Positions 1 to 11,333 of a stretch of DNA of 64,000 nt are shown here, piece after piece. Source of the stretch: Sophora flavescens (taxonomy: Eukaryota > Streptophyta > Magnoliopsida > Fabales > Fabaceae); contig CM061064.1 of NCBI GenBank assembly GCA_030762895.1, positions 132,129,402 through 132,193,401 on the forward strand. The letters are read 5' to 3'. The notes beneath the pieces were generated by a model. The model searched no databases. It saw nothing but the letters and a program-made list of their open reading frames with translations, and was not told the DNA's origin. Every line of letters starts with the position of its first letter. Positions within the stretch are counted from its first letter, which is position 1. The position numbers were made by a program, and so were the translations under genes.

Positions 1-428
1 CTGAAGAGGCTAGGTGAGCAAATAATACTTCTTTGAGTGTTGGGCTTGGAGAGGCTAGGTGTGCAAAGAATACTTGTACTGTAATCTAATCAGTTATAGT
101 GGAAACTTGGTGCTGCCAAGAAACTGGACGTAGCCTTGTGGATTTTAGGGTGAACTAGTATAAAAATCTTGAGTAATATTCATCTTCCCTTATCTCTTTA
201 ATTTGCTTAATTATTATTTGTTTAAGCTTTTAACTTGAGGAGTTAATATTGTGGATATTAAACCATTTTTATCCTTCTGCCTGTTGTGTGTTCTGTCTTA
301 AATTTAGACGTGTCGCTCGTCTAAATTTTGTTGTCTTAGTTTTGCTTGTTGTGCCTGCGAAAATAATTTTCAGAGTTTCCGAAAAAGTTGGTAAACACAA
401 TTCAACCCCCCTTCTTATGTTAACTTTG
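1..428 (+). mobile_element. LTR-like fragment, possibly Sirevirus-type copia
   Basis: The stretch ends in a C-rich tract (CAATTCAACCCCCCTTC, about 400-417) of the kind I associate with the 3' part of Sirevirus-type LTRs, and it has a TATA-like AGTATAAAAATC near 159. It interrupts a minus-strand gypsy gag frame whose recognisable part resumes at about 433. The left end lies outside the window, so solo LTR and truncated element cannot be told apart. No target duplication was identified. An 11-bp inverted repeat (about 300-330) lies inside it. Confidence 0.4.
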
Positions 429-432
429 GTTA

Positions 433-923
433 TTTCAACTCCCAAACCGGCTCGTGCTTTGATTTGTAACTCAGTAAGCTCCTCCATTTGAATGTAACTC
501 GCCTCCTTCTCTCTAAACTCGTCCATATCCAAGGGTGACTTCCTGCAGATATGGTCAAGAAAGGGTCCCAGTTTTAATGCCATCAACATGGAGTGTAAAG
601 TAACAGCTGGGTTGAGATCCCTGATGTTAGCTGACACTACAGCAAACCGATCCATGAAGCTCCTGAGAGACTCATCGTTTTCTTGTTTCAAAGTCATCAA
701 GGCCGCCGAGGTCATGTGATGAGCTCGACTCGTGGCAAACTGAGAGCTAAACTTGGCAACTAAAGCTTCAAAACTGTCAATAGAAGCTGGGGGGAGCCGA
801 GTATACCAATTCAAGGCTGCCCCCCTTCAAAGATGTAGGAAATAACTTACACATAATAGCATCATCATTAGTCGTCCAGATGGTTATTTGGGTCGGTAGT
901 ACCGTCATACCTTTCCATGTTCA
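433..923 (-). pseudogene. Ty3/gypsy gag core fragment
   Basis: The minus-strand frame reads a retrotransposon gag domain: an NWYTRLPP start to the conserved core, then a FSSQFATSRAHH segment and a DESLRSFMDRF segment. These are hallmarks of the plant gypsy gag family (Retrotrans_gag). Upstream, MERYDGTTDPNNHL matches the usual start of this domain, but a stop and frameshift separate it at about 830-870. The C-terminal side is cut at about 433 by the LTR-like fragment. Gag would form the particle that packages element RNA. The copy is non-functional. Confidence 0.8.
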
Positions 924-928
924 AGGCC

Positions 929-999
929 TATTGAATAACTTGGAATATAATTTAGACAAGTGTTTGTGAAATGCTTGAATTATTTTATTCATCATACTT

Positions 1000-1063
<64 letters not shown>

Positions 1064-1205
1064 GCTCAATAGTAAATACAATTTACAATTTACAAGGAAA
1101 TGAATGATAAGCTAAATCCTAGGAACACCGTCCCGCACCGCCCACACCGTCCAACTAATTCTAACACCGTCCGCACCGTCCACACCGGCCCAACTAATTC
1201 TAACA
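929..1205 (-). repeat. 3' LTR of copia 1
   Basis: It matches the LTR at 4956-5193 apart from a much longer TA tract here (about 1002-1061) and a few changes in the CACCGTCC-rich end. Minus-strand termini are TGTTAGAATTAG and TTATTCAATA. The CACCGTCC/AACTAATTCTAACA end segment is internally duplicated in both LTRs. Confidence 0.9.
1002..1061. repeat. (TA)n microsatellite in an LTR
   Basis: About 60 bp of alternating TA. The sister LTR carries only about 18 bp at the same place, so the tract expanded or contracted after insertion. Confidence 0.9.
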
Positions 1206-1209
1206 CTCC

Positions 1210-4200
1210 CCCTCAAGCTGGAGCATACAAATCAAATGCTCCAAGCTTGGAACAAATATTCTCGAATTCTCTCTGTCCTCTTAGAGATTTTGTAAAGACG
1301 TATGCCGAGTTGATCATTAGAGCTATGATTCAGTGACGACTTCTTTAGAAAGAACTTTTCTCGGATAAAATGACAATCGATCTCAATATGTTTAGTTCTC
1401 TCATGGAATCTTTGGATTGGAAGCTAAATGGACAGCTGCCTGGTTATCACAACATAACTTCATTTGTTGAGTATCTCCAAACTTCAATTCCTCAAGAAGT
1501 TGTTTAATCCAAATGAGCTCACACGTGGCTACAGCCATAGCTCTATATTCAGCCTCTGCACTAGACCTTGCAACAACATTTTGTTTCTTACTCTTCCACG
1601 AGACAAGATTTCCTCCAATAGACACAGAATACCCTGAAGTGGAACGCCTATCAATGGGTGATCCTGCCCAATCTACATCGCAAAATCCAACTATTTGAGT
1701 GTTTACTTTGTCTTCATAAAGTAGTCCTTGTCCTGGAGTCTTTTTAATGTATCTCAGAATTCGAATTACTGCATCCCGATGATCATTATGAGGAGGCTGC
1801 ATGAATTGACTTACCACTCCCACTGCAAAGGAAATATTTGGCCTTGTAATAGTGAGATAGATGAGCTTCCCAACCAATCTCCGATACCTTTCAGGATCAG
1901 AATAAGGCTCCCCCTGGTTGGGTAGCAATTTTTGATTCGGATCCATGGGACTATCAACTGGTCGACAATCTAACATACCAGTTTCTTTAAGTACGTCTAA
2001 TGTATACTTCCTCTGTGAGATGATAATCCCATCCTTTGACTGAGCAACTTCAATTCCAAGAAAATATTTCAATTTCCCCAAGTCCTTGGTCTGAAAATGG
2101 CTACATAAATGTTCCTTCAGCTGAGAAATTTTCTCCTGATCATTTCCTGTGATGACTATATCATCTACATAGACCACCAAGTAAACGCATCTATTTGGAG
2201 AGGTATAGCAATAAAAGACCGAATGATCTGCTTCACTACGTTTCATTCCAAAAGCTTGAATAACTGAACTGAATTTTCCAAACCAAGCTCGTGGAGACTG
2301 TTTCAGCCCATAGAGAGATCGTCGTAGCCTGCAAACCAAACCGGACTCCCCCTGAGCAACCAATCCAGGAGGTTGCTCCATATAAATCTCCTCTTCTAAC
2401 TCTCCATGAAGAAATGCATTTTTAATATCCAACTGATATAATGGCCAACGACAGATGGCAGCCATGGCAAGAAATATTCAAACAGAAGTGATTTTGGCCA
2501 CAGGGGAGAAAGTATCTCCATAATCAATTCCATAAATCTGAGAGTAACCTTTGGCTACAAGCCGGGCTTTGAGCCGATCGATCTATCCATTGGCCCCAAC
2601 TTTAATAGCATATACCCATCGACAGCCAACGGGTTTCTTTCCCAGAGGAAGAGGAGTCAAGTCCCAAGTACCATTATGCTCCAAAGCCTGCATTTCATCA
2701 ATCATGGCTTGTCGCCATCCTGGATGATCAAGTGCCTCACAAACATTTTTAGGAATGGAAACGGAAGATATAGATGACACAAAAGAATAATAAGAAGGAG
2801 AGAGACGATGGTAACTTAAGAAGTTATAAATATGATGAGGATTTTGAGTAGACCGAGTACCTTTCCTAAGAGCAATGGGCAAGATAAGGTTTCCTTCAAT
2901 TAGGTCCGTAGTAGGGTCATCTGCTGGAGTAGGACATGATTCAGCTGGTCTTTCAGCGCCTTCCAATTCTGTATTAAGAACTCGTGGACGACGATGATAT
3001 ATGATGGGTGACCTTTGAGATTGCTCGAGTGGGGGATCGTTAGGAATTTCTGTAGTCGAAACTGATTCCGACAAAGGAGAAGGTGATGGACCAAGATATG
3101 GAATCGGAAAGACTTCCTGAATAGTCTGAGACTCAACTGTGGATGGTGAGAAGTAAAACTTTTCTTCGAAGAACGTTACATCTGCAGACATGAAATAACG
3201 ATTCTGCACAGGAGAGTAACACTTGTAACCCTTCTGTAACCTGGAATATCCCAAAAAGACACATTTGATGGCTCGTGCAGCAAGCTTATCAAGACCTGGA
3301 GACAAGTCATGAATAAAACAAGTGCATCCAAATATCAGTGGAGCGACATGAAATAGTGGCTCTTTAGGGAATAAAACGAAATGTGGTATTTTATTATCAA
3401 GAGAGGATGAAGGCATCCGATTAATTAAATAACATGCTGTCAAAACTGCATCACCCCAATGTCGGACAGGTACATTCGCATGGAGTAACAAGGTCTGAGC
3501 AGTTTCAACAAGATGTCTATTCTTCCTTTCAGCTATGCCATTCTGTTGAGGGGTATGAGGACAACTGGATTGATGGAGAATGCCCTGTGATGACAAAAAG
3601 GAAGAAAGAGCGGAAGAAAAGTATTCCTTCGCATTATCACTTCTAAGGATTTTGATTGTCTTACCAAATTGGGTTTTGACCTCATTAACGAAAGTGGTGA
3701 GAATAGACGAAAGTTCAGATCGTTCTTTCATTAAGAAAACCCAAGTACACCGAGAGAACTCATCAATGAAGGTAACAAAATATCGGAAACCATTAGAAGA
3801 CACACGACTCGGTCCCCATATATCTGAATGGATAACTGAAAAAGGAGAATCAACTCGGCTTTCAACTTTGCTGGGAAAGGAAGAGCGAACATGCTTGCCT
3901 AGTTGACACGACTCACAGTTCAATGATGACATTTTTGCAAGATTCGGAACCATTTGCTTCAATTTTGACAAACTTGGATGGCCCAATCGTTCATGAAGAA
4001 GATTTGGAGACTCGACTGCAGTACAACTTACAGAAGGAGCTGATTGGAGGTAATAAAGACCATGTGATTCATGTCCTACGCCAATCATCCGACCCGTACC
4101 ATGTTCCTGTATAGTAAAAGAACCAACATCAAAAGTTACTGAGCAGTTTAGAGAGCGAGTAAGTTGACTAAGGGAGATCAAATTAAAAGGGCGACCGGGT

Positions 4201-4605
4201 ATAAACAAAACAGATTTTAAAGTTATGGAAGGAGTGACTGAAACTTGACCGATTCCTTTGGCACTGACCTATGAACCATCCGCAAGAGTAATGAAGTGAG
4301 GAAATTTAGGAGAAGATATGGAGGAGAATAAAGAACGATTACCAGCAATATGATCAGAGGCACCTGAATCAATTATCCAAAGATTTTGATTGTTACCGGA
4401 TTGAGATATGAAGGCTGTGGAGTCATGAACACCAGTGGCAGTAGACCCATGAGATTGATGGGCAGCTTTCAATTGAAGATACTCTCGGTACTCGGCTTCG
4501 GAAAATTTTTCCTTGAACATTGCAGCATTGACTGATTTTTGAGGAAACCCATGAAGAGAGTAACAAGTATTGTGAGTGTGACCCATTCACTTGCAATATG
4601 TGCAT
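1210..4605 (-). pseudogene. copia 1 pol polyprotein (zinc knuckle, PR, IN, RT, RNase H)
   Basis: On the minus strand one frame reads a CCHC-like knuckle (C-T-Y-C...H...C, about 4560-4605), then protease (WIIDSGASDH, about 4370), the pre-integrase HxxxH/CxxC zinc region (HERLGH...CESCQLGK), and the integrase core (SDIWGPS, SDNAKEYFS and QNGIAERKNR). Reverse transcriptase follows (LDIKNAFLHG, YVDDIVITG at about 2160) and RNase H (FCDVDWAGS, SSAEAEYRA). In-frame stops lie at 4587-4589 (TGA), 4269-4271 (TAG), 2583-2585 (TAG) and 2478-2480 (TGA). A one-base shift lies at about 1405 just before the last RNase H residues. The frame is otherwise held over 3 kb, so decay is recent or mild. The product would copy and insert the element. 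Confidence 0.92.
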
Positions 4606-4955
4606 TGAGGACGACCCATTCGAGCCAAAACAGACAGAGAGGCTGCCTTAACACCTGAGATTGTAAAGAGACCAGCGGCGGCAAGCAACAACCAGAAACA
4701 GGAACCAAAAAATCAGAGGAGACTAAAGGCAAGAGACCCACTTTCCAAACAACAGAAAAAGTGAATTTTGACCAGCTAGACAGACAGAGGAGGTCGAGGT
4801 GAACGAAGAGGAGCTGTTTGGTTGGGACAGTGTTGTTTGAAAAATAGAGGAAGGTTGAAGGACAGTTGAACCACAGGCAGAAGACTTCGTACAAGATTTC
4901 TGATGGACCAGAGGTAGAAACCTTCAAAGGACAAATGAACCTGCTCTTGATACCA

Positions 4956-5193
4956 TATTGAATAACTTGGAATATAATTTAGACAAGTGTTTGTGAAATG
5001 CTTGAATTATTTTATTCATCATACTTTGATATATATATATATACACTCAATAGTAAATACAATTTACAATTTACAAGGAAATGAATGATAAGCTAAATCC
5101 TAGGAACACCGTTCGCACCGTCCGCACCGTCCACACCGTCCAACTAATTCTAACACCGTCTGCACCGCCCACACCGTCCAACTAATTCTAACA
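4956..5193 (-). repeat. 5' LTR of copia 1
   Basis: The 238-bp partner of 929-1205. It is shorter mainly because its TA tract is short. The primer-binding site follows directly on the minus strand at 4940-4955. Confidence 0.9.
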
Positions 5194-5198
5194 AGGCC

Positions 5199-5589
5199 TT
5201 CCACCCGAAGGGGATGTGAGTGCTCATAATTCAGCTTGTCAACGGACTCCTCCTTAGTGCAAAGTTAGCTATAGGAGAGCGAGTATACCGTGTTTCCACC
5301 CTATCCCGAGCTTCAGGGATGTATCGCTCATCCTGTATTCAGTGTGGGGAGCATGAACATATTGTGTCTGTTCGATCCTATCCCGTGCCGCTCTGGTGTG
5401 CAGTGTGCGCTAAGTATTTCCCCCAGTTATTGTCGTGTTGGTGCGAGTCTCCGGGTGATAACTGGGTATGTACTCTTTCTGGACGACGCTGTCCGCTCTA
5501 TACTCTGACTCCGATCCCTATGGTGACTCTGTTCCCGTTCATCTTGGAGACGTTGATAATCCTATCTCATTCCTTCATTTTCTCTTCTT
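5199..5589 (-). pseudogene. Ty3/gypsy gag N-terminal region, frame broken
   Basis: Host sequence between the two copia insertions. Its position between the gag start (10415) and the gag core (923) shows it is the middle of the same gypsy gag region. On the minus strand it reads a short HIPFGWK-like end that leads into MERYDGTTDPNN after the copia is removed. Elsewhere it is too degraded to read. A plus-strand open frame over it has no recognisable content. Confidence 0.6.
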
Positions 5590-5594
5590 AAAAT

Positions 5595-5803
5595 TATTAG
5601 ATCAGAGAAACTGAGGAATGGAGAAAGAGCATTGTGCTCAAAATCTCATTGAATGAAGAATGAATACAAGTTGAATAACTTTACAGTGTGAATAACTATA
5701 TATACTCGGTGTTGAACTAGTAACTAATTACAACTGATAAGTAACAGAAATTAACCACTTTCTAACTGTCTAAACTGTCCAAACTGTTAACCAACACGTG
5801 ATA
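5595..5803 (-). repeat. 3' LTR of copia 2
   Basis: 209 bp, with minus-strand ends TATCACGTG and CTGATCTAATA. It differs from the right LTR at ACTCGGTG/ACTCAGTG, CAACTGATA/CAACAGATA and AACAGAAATT/AACATAAATT. Confidence 0.92.
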
Positions 5804-5810
5804 CTCCCCC

Positions 5811-8800
5811 TCAAGTTGGGAGGTAAATGTCAAGGAGTCCCAACTTGCTAATCAGTGATTGAAACAGAACACGAGGTAGGGCCTTGGTGAGTGGGTCAGC
5901 TAACTGCTGATGAGAGGGTACATGAACAAGGTTGAGAAAACCAGTCCCAACATGCTCTCTGATGAAGTGGCAATCTTTATCAACATGTTTTGATCTTTCA
6001 TGGCTTAGGGGATTTCTATCCAATTGAATAGCAGACTTACTATCACAGAAAGTCATAACAGATGTAACAGGAACTTCAAAAATGCGCAGCAATTGTTTAA
6101 TCCACAGTAACTCAGAAGTGAGGGCTGCCAGTGCTCGGTACTCAGCTTCAGCAGATGAGCGAGCCACAGTAGGTTGTTTCTTATATTTCCAAGCAACAAT
6201 GGACTCTCCAAGGAAGATGCAAAAACTAGAAGTTGATTTTCTTATGACTTGGCAGCTTCCCCAATCAGCATCAACATAAGCAGATAGCCTCAAAGATGAG
6301 CTAGCAGGGAAGAAAATGCCTTGTGCAGGGGTCCCCTTAATGTATTGCAGTAGATGATGCACTGCATTAAGATGAGGAGTTTGAGGGGCTGCAAGGAATT
6401 GACTTAATCTATTTACTGCAAATGTGATGTCAGACCGCGAGATAGTTAGATACATGAGTCGCCTAATTAGCCTATGATACATAGATAGATCAGGTAAAAG
6501 GTCTCCATCTACATCATTTAGATAAATGTTTGGATCCGTTGGTATGGGCAGTGGCTTTGCAGAAATGTAACCAATGTCTTGGAGGAGCTGAACAGCATAC
6601 TTCCTTTGACACAAATGAATACCTTTGGTTGATTTTGCAATCTCGAGACCCATAAAATATTTCGGACCACCAATCATTTTCAACTTAAAGTTCTCTTCTA
6701 ACCAAGCTTGAACCTTGTGGATTAGTGACAAGTCAGGGCCTGCAAGGATTATGTCATCAACGTAGACAAGAAGAATAACCAATTGAGGTCCTGACCCCAT
6801 GGAGAACAATGAGTGATCAGCAATGGATTGCATAAACCTAACTTTAAAACAATGGAGCTGAATTTGTGGAACCATTGCCTAGGAGGCTTGGCGAAGACCA
6901 TAGAGAGACTTATTTAACTTGGATACCATATTCTCCCCCTGAATAGGATAACCCTTAGGTAGTTGGATATAAACTTCCTCACGCAATTCTCTATTAAGGA
7001 AAGCATTATTTATGTCTAACTGAAGAAAATTCCAATTCAATTGTGCAGCAATAGAGAGCAAAATTCTTACTGTTGTGAGCTTTGCCACAGGGGAGAATGT
7101 GTCTTGAAAATCGATACCAGCTTGCTGAGTAAAGCCTTGAGCTACCAATCAAGCTTTGATTCGATCCAAAGAGCCATTTACCTTTAATTTTGCTTTATAG
7201 ACCCACTTGCAACCTATAGTTCTCTTTCCTGGTGGTAAAGTCTATACAGTTCATGTATTATTGTCTTCAAGAGTAGCCAATTCTTCAGCCATAGCTTGTC
7301 TCCATTCTGGAAAAGTGACTGCTTGGTGGAAGAATTGTGGTTCAAAAATGCTATTAACTTGCATTACATACTCTCTGTATGCAGGTGACAATTTTGCATA
7401 AGAGAGATGTTCTTGGATAGGATGTGTGACCTGACATTGGTAACTTTGGAGATAGGATGGAGGTCTGTGGGGTCGAGATGACCTTCTGACCTTAGGAAGG
7501 ATAAGTATGTCAAGTGAACCTGGGTTTGCAATAGGCTGAGATTGAGGAGGTGAATCGGGTTGTTCAAGTGTAGGTGGAGGAACTTGGTGATTAGGAACAT
7601 CGGGTATGTGTTTAGGCAGGACTGTATCAGCAAATAGATCAGGTGGTTGAGAAGGATTTGGCAAGTGTTGGTAGGGAAATTTGTCCTCATGAAAGACAAC
7701 ATCTCTGGATATGAGGAACTTATTTCCTTGTGGATCAAACAATCTGTAACCTTTGAAACCTGCGGGGTATCCCATGAACACACAAGGAATGGCCCTGGGA
7801 CTGAATTTATTTCTTTCTGGTGGCTGCGTTGCAGCAAAACATAAGCAACCGAATACCTTGAGTATGCTATAATCAGGTGGTTTCTGATGGAGCATTTTAA
7901 AAGGTGAGCAATCAGCAAGTCCAACAGAGGGAATTCGATTAATAAGGAATGCAGCAGTACGCAAGCATTCTCCCTCAAAATGTAATGGAACTTTGGATTG
8001 GAAAAGTAAAGATCTAGCCACATTAAGCAAATGTTGATGCTTACGTTCTACCACTGAATTTTGTTGTGGTCTGTAGGGGCAAGAAAATTGATGAGTTGCA
8101 CCTACTTCTTGCAAGAGAAAAGTTAAATCCAGTTCCTTTGCATTATCATTTTGTATACATTTTATAGAGGTTCCAAATTGAGTGAGCACATGTTTAAAGA
8201 AAAACTTAATCAATTGAGGTGCTTCTGATTTTTTTCTCATGAGATGAACCCATGTGTAACGTGTTCAATCATCAACAATTGTGAGAAAATATTGTTTCTC
8301 ATATGTATGCATGGCAAATGGTCCCCACACATCACAGTGAACTAAATCAAAAGGGACTTGAGCATGGTTGTTATGTGAGACAAAAGGTAATCTATGGAAT
8401 TTTGACAAAGGACATACTTGACATGAATGAGAATCAAAATTAGAAGGACAAGTAAAAGGTACTTTATTGCTTACAATTTTCATAATTTTATCATAAAGAT
8501 GTCCTAGTCTAGAGTGCCACAAGTTGACAGTGTTATTGTTTACATTGTTACACGAATTCACAGTAACTGAGGTTAAAGAAACTATGTCATTACACAAATT
8601 TGTATGAGTTACAGTTTGAAAGACATATAGGCAATGAACAAGACTACCCTTGCCAATCACCTTCAATTGATTCTTGTCCTGAATCAAGAATGCATCATTA
8701 GTAAAAGATAATGAATAAGAAGCATCTTGCATTAAGGAACTAACAAATCAAGTTCACATGGAAATCAGGGATGTAAAGCACATTCCTAAGAACCAACTAA

Positions 8801-9070
8801 GGTGAAAGAACAACATTTCCAATTGCAGATACAGAAATTTTGCAATTATTTGGAAGCACAACAAACTTGTTGGACAATGGTTTATAAGAATTGAACAAAG
8901 ACAAAGAATGAGATATGTGGGAGGTTGCTCCCGAGTCTAAGATCCAATTACTGATATGATCAGCATAATTACAATGGCAAGTGGGAAAAATCTTACCAAT
9001 AGTTACAAGACCAAATTGAGTGGATTCACTGTGAGATGTGTGAGCCATTTGAGTCTGAAGAGATCAATTG
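5811..9070 (-). pseudogene. copia 2 pol (PR, IN, RT, RNase H), frameshifted
   Basis: Minus-strand pieces read: protease WILDSGATSH (about 8950); the pre-integrase zinc region LWHSRLGHL...CQVCPLSKFH (8265-8732); integrase core with VHCDVWGPF, NDNAKELD and QQNSVVERKHQ (7251-8380); RT with FLQLDINNAFLN and LLVYVDDIILAG (about 6750); and RNase H with YVDADWGSC and SSAEAEYRAL (about 6150-6300). The last residues reach the polypurine tract. Breaks include a shift at about 6876 in the RQAS/QW region, TGA near 7151 and 8243, and a shift near 8735. The protease piece is in a different frame from integrase. Confidence 0.9.
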
Positions 9071-9076
9071 TTGATA

Positions 9077-9981
9077 TTATTGGCGAGTCATTGAGGATTT
9101 TGAGCTGTCAGCAAGCTGATCTTGAACCTGATTGACTACCACATTTGTTGGCTTTCCTTTCTTGTAGCCGGGTGGATATCCATGGAGCTTGAAACATTTT
9201 TCCTTGACATGACCAAGCATACCACAGTGTGCACAAAGAGGACAATCCTTCTTGGTGTTCTTTTGGTGAGAATTATGAACTGCAAAGGCAAGTTGGGGGT
9301 CTGTTGAGGTGTGTGCAGAGCCAACTTCCCTTTGTTGTTCTTCTTGAACAACCAAAGAAAAGACTTCATTGATGGAGGGTTTGGGGTTCATAACAAGAAC
9401 TTGTACCCTGATATGACTAAAAACGTCATTAAGCCCCATAAGAAAGGAAATCACATACTCATGCTGCAAATGCTCAACAAGAGGCTGAAGTCCACCACAA
9501 TGGCAAGTGTGAACAGGCCTATGTTCACCAAGCTCTTCCCATATAGCCTTGAGCTTAGTAAAATACCGAGTAACGGTCAAAGAACCTTGAGTACAAAAAC
9601 TAAATCTTTCTTTAACTGAAAGAAACGAGGTCCATTATGTTGTTTGAACCGAACCTGTAAATCATGCCAAATTTCTGCTGCTGTGGAGGAACAAAGAATA
9701 CTAGCAAAGATATCCTTTGCTACAGAGTTGAGGATCCATGAAGCAACCACACGATCATTTCTTCTCCAAAGAGAATAGAGTGGATCAGCCACAGGAGGTG
9801 CAGGAATTGAGTAATCAACAAAACCAAGTTTATTCTTGGCAATTAGAACCATAGTCATGGCATTATTCCATGAATTGTAGTTATCCCCTATTAGCGGTTG
9901 AGTAACTATAGCCAACCCAGGTTGATCAGAGGGATGAATGAAAAGAGGGTTTTGGTGTTCATCCATGGCGAAAATGAACAA
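9077..9981 (-). pseudogene. copia 2 gag with CCHC zinc knuckle
   Basis: The start at 9981 reads a typical copia gag N-terminus (PLIGDNYNSWNNAM, then SAVAKDIF-like NSVAKDIFASI). A frame change near 9577-9600 leads into TRYFTKLKAIWEEL and the knuckle CAHCGMLGHVKEKCFKLHG (about 9180-9240), which binds element RNA. The frameshift makes it non-functional. The start follows the 5' LTR and primer site with about 80 bp of leader. Confidence 0.88.
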
Positions 9982-10072
9982 AAATCAAGCAGAAATCAAG
10001 AGAAAAGAGAAGAATAATAGGAACAATTTTAGAGTGTGAGATGCGGAAGCAGGAAAGAATCTTCTGACACCA

Positions 10073-10281
10073 TATTAGATCAGAGAAACTGAGGAATGGA
10101 GAAAGAGCATTGTGCTCAAAATCTCATTGAATGAAGAATGAATACAAGTTGAATAACTTTACAGTGTGAATAACTATATATACTCAGTGTTGAACTAGTA
10201 ACTAATTACAACAGATAAGTAACATAAATTAACCACTTTCTAACTGTCTAAACTGTCCAAACTGTTAACCAACACGTGATA
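10073..10281 (-). repeat. 5' LTR of copia 2
   Basis: The 209-bp partner of 5595-5803 with three mismatches by eye. On the minus strand it is followed by TGGTGTCAGAAG. Confidence 0.92.
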
Positions 10282-10286
10282 AAAAT

Positions 10287-10415
10287 ATCTATGTGAGCCT
10301 TCATCTCCTGGAGAAGTAGGTGGTTCTCTAAGGGAGGAGGTTCCCTTTGTTCACGTTCGTCTATCACCTCGTGGTCCCGCCTATCTCCGCCGGCAGTGCT
10401 TTTGGTTAGCACCAT
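10287..10415 (-). pseudogene. Ty3/gypsy gag start
   Basis: The minus-strand ATG at 10415 begins MVLTKSTAGGDRRD and stays open through LENHLLLQEMKAH to the copia 2 insertion point. It lies 44 bp inside the putative primer site and fits a gag N-terminus. The rest of the frame continues at 5589 after the copia. Confidence 0.6.
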
Positions 10416-10458
10416 GTTGCTCAAGTAGGTGATGCGGCTGAAGGAAGTTTACTTCGAC

Positions 10459-10475
10459 CCCACGTGGGCGCCAAA
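10459..10475 (-). other. Gypsy primer-binding-like site
   Basis: On the minus strand TTTGGCGCCCACGTGGGG lies directly after the LTR end ...GGAACA. TGGCGCC-type primer sites are common in plant gypsy elements. The tRNA was not identified. Confidence 0.6.
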
Positions 10476-11046
10476 TGTTCCGTCCAAAAATCTCGAATAA
10501 GAGACTCCTTGGAAGAAACTAAATCAATCAATTCTTTCTCTCACAATGATGGGTATTTGGATATTCAGCTTGACAGAACAGAATCAAAGTTCTGCTCCTA
10601 CGTATCCAATATGGAATCAAAGCTGAGACGTATTAGTTCTAAGGGATAGGTCTTATTTATAGAGTTGGGTGAGTGTTCCTTCTTCATGGGTTTCAGCACA
10701 CATTTTCCATGTGTTGCTTATTTGCCTCCATGATTTTGGGTCATTAATAGCCATTACTTTGAGGAATATTTGGTAATAAATGAGACGGTTTCAATGGTGG
10801 AGACTCCACCTTGGTGTCCCTTGTCTCTTTGTCAATTCCCTGATTCTCGAGATTGTAATCATCTATTTGTCCACTTGATTATCTCCTCGAAAGGGAGAAA
10901 GGGCTTACTTTTGTCACCTAGACCGATCTATCACATCTCGGTCGGAACACCAGGTCGGTCTCCCTTTATGGAGGGAGGGACGGACCATTTAAATCTACAT
11001 TGAGTTCATCCACTAAGGGTTTGGTCCGATCTTATATTATCTGACA
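10476..11046 (-). repeat. 5' LTR of the gypsy element
   Basis: The left boundary is fixed by the primer-binding site. The right boundary is inferred from a terminal CTGACA (minus strand TGTCAG) at 11041-11046, giving a TG...CA LTR of 571 bp. The sister LTR is outside the window, so the right edge is provisional. It ends only 287 bp before the start codon of the L-galactose dehydrogenase gene. Confidence 0.6.
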
Positions 11047-11333
11047 ATACAATTATGCTTAGTGAATGATTAATAAGTTGTGACACCTTATTTCATTAAC
11101 TATCCACTAAACATAATTAATCACATTTGAAATGCCTTAGCCAACCAATTTGTTGGAAAAGATTGTTGTCACATATTTGAGTTTAAAAATCATTTCCGTT
11201 GTAATAAGGTACCGGGCCCACTTGGAAATGCTATTTGAGTTCAGTGCGCAACTCACTCGTGGTCGAGGTCGTAGGTTATTTCTCTCTCGTCTCGTTTTCT
11301 CTTCGTCACTTCCAAACACTTAGAAAATTTACG
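11047..11333 (+). promoter_or_regulatory. 5' flank and probable 5' UTR of L-galactose dehydrogenase
   Basis: Only 287 bp separate the gypsy LTR from the ATG. The last 80 bp are pyrimidine-rich (TCTCTCTCGTCTCG, TTTTCTCTTCGTC), as is usual in plant 5' UTRs. No clear TATA box was found. The frame upstream of the ATG is open but has no earlier ATG, so the start at 11334 is favoured. Confidence 0.5.

Larger units (their letters stand above)
929..5193 (-). mobile_element. Ty1/copia retrotransposon 1, two LTRs, gag-deficient
   Basis: It is bounded by 5-bp direct repeats AGGCC (924-928 and 5194-5198). LTRs lie at 929-1205 and 4956-5193. On the minus strand the 5' LTR is the right one, followed by a primer-binding site TGGTATCAAGAGCAGG (4940-4955, initiator Met tRNA type). 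A polypurine tract CTCCAGCTTGAGGGGGAG abuts the 3' LTR (about 1206-1223). The pol frame is nearly continuous, but only about 330 bp separate the primer site from the zinc-knuckle region, so most of gag is absent. Total length 4265 bp. It sits inside the gypsy gag. Confidence 0.92.
5595..10281 (-). mobile_element. Ty1/copia retrotransposon 2, two LTRs
   Basis: It is flanked by 5-bp direct repeats AAAAT (5590-5594 and 10282-10286). Both LTRs are 209 bp and differ at only three positions by eye. The primer-binding-like site TGGTGTCAGAAG follows the right LTR on the minus strand (about 10061-10072). The polypurine tract abuts the left LTR (about 5804-5822). Gag, protease, integrase, RT and RNase H are all present in order, but with several frameshifts and stops. 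Full length is 4687 bp. Confidence 0.92.
429..11046 (-). mobile_element. Decayed Ty3/gypsy element hosting two copia insertions
   Basis: Read on the minus strand the order is 5' LTR (10476-11046), primer-binding-like TGGCGCCCACGTGGGG, leader, gag start at 10415, gag interior (5589-5199) and gag core (923-433). The pieces rejoin when the two copia elements and one copy of each target duplication are removed. Pol and the 3' LTR must lie beyond the left edge or be lost. Gag has stops and frameshifts, so the element is dead and older than its two guests. Confidence 0.75.

Noticed and set aside
5220..5591. A 123-aa plus-strand protein
   Set aside because: It lies antisense to gypsy gag sequence and has no recognisable feature.
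11235..11333. Longer N-terminus for GalDH
   Set aside because: The frame is open upstream but has no ATG. The family start MELRxLGNTGLKLS matches the ATG at 11334.
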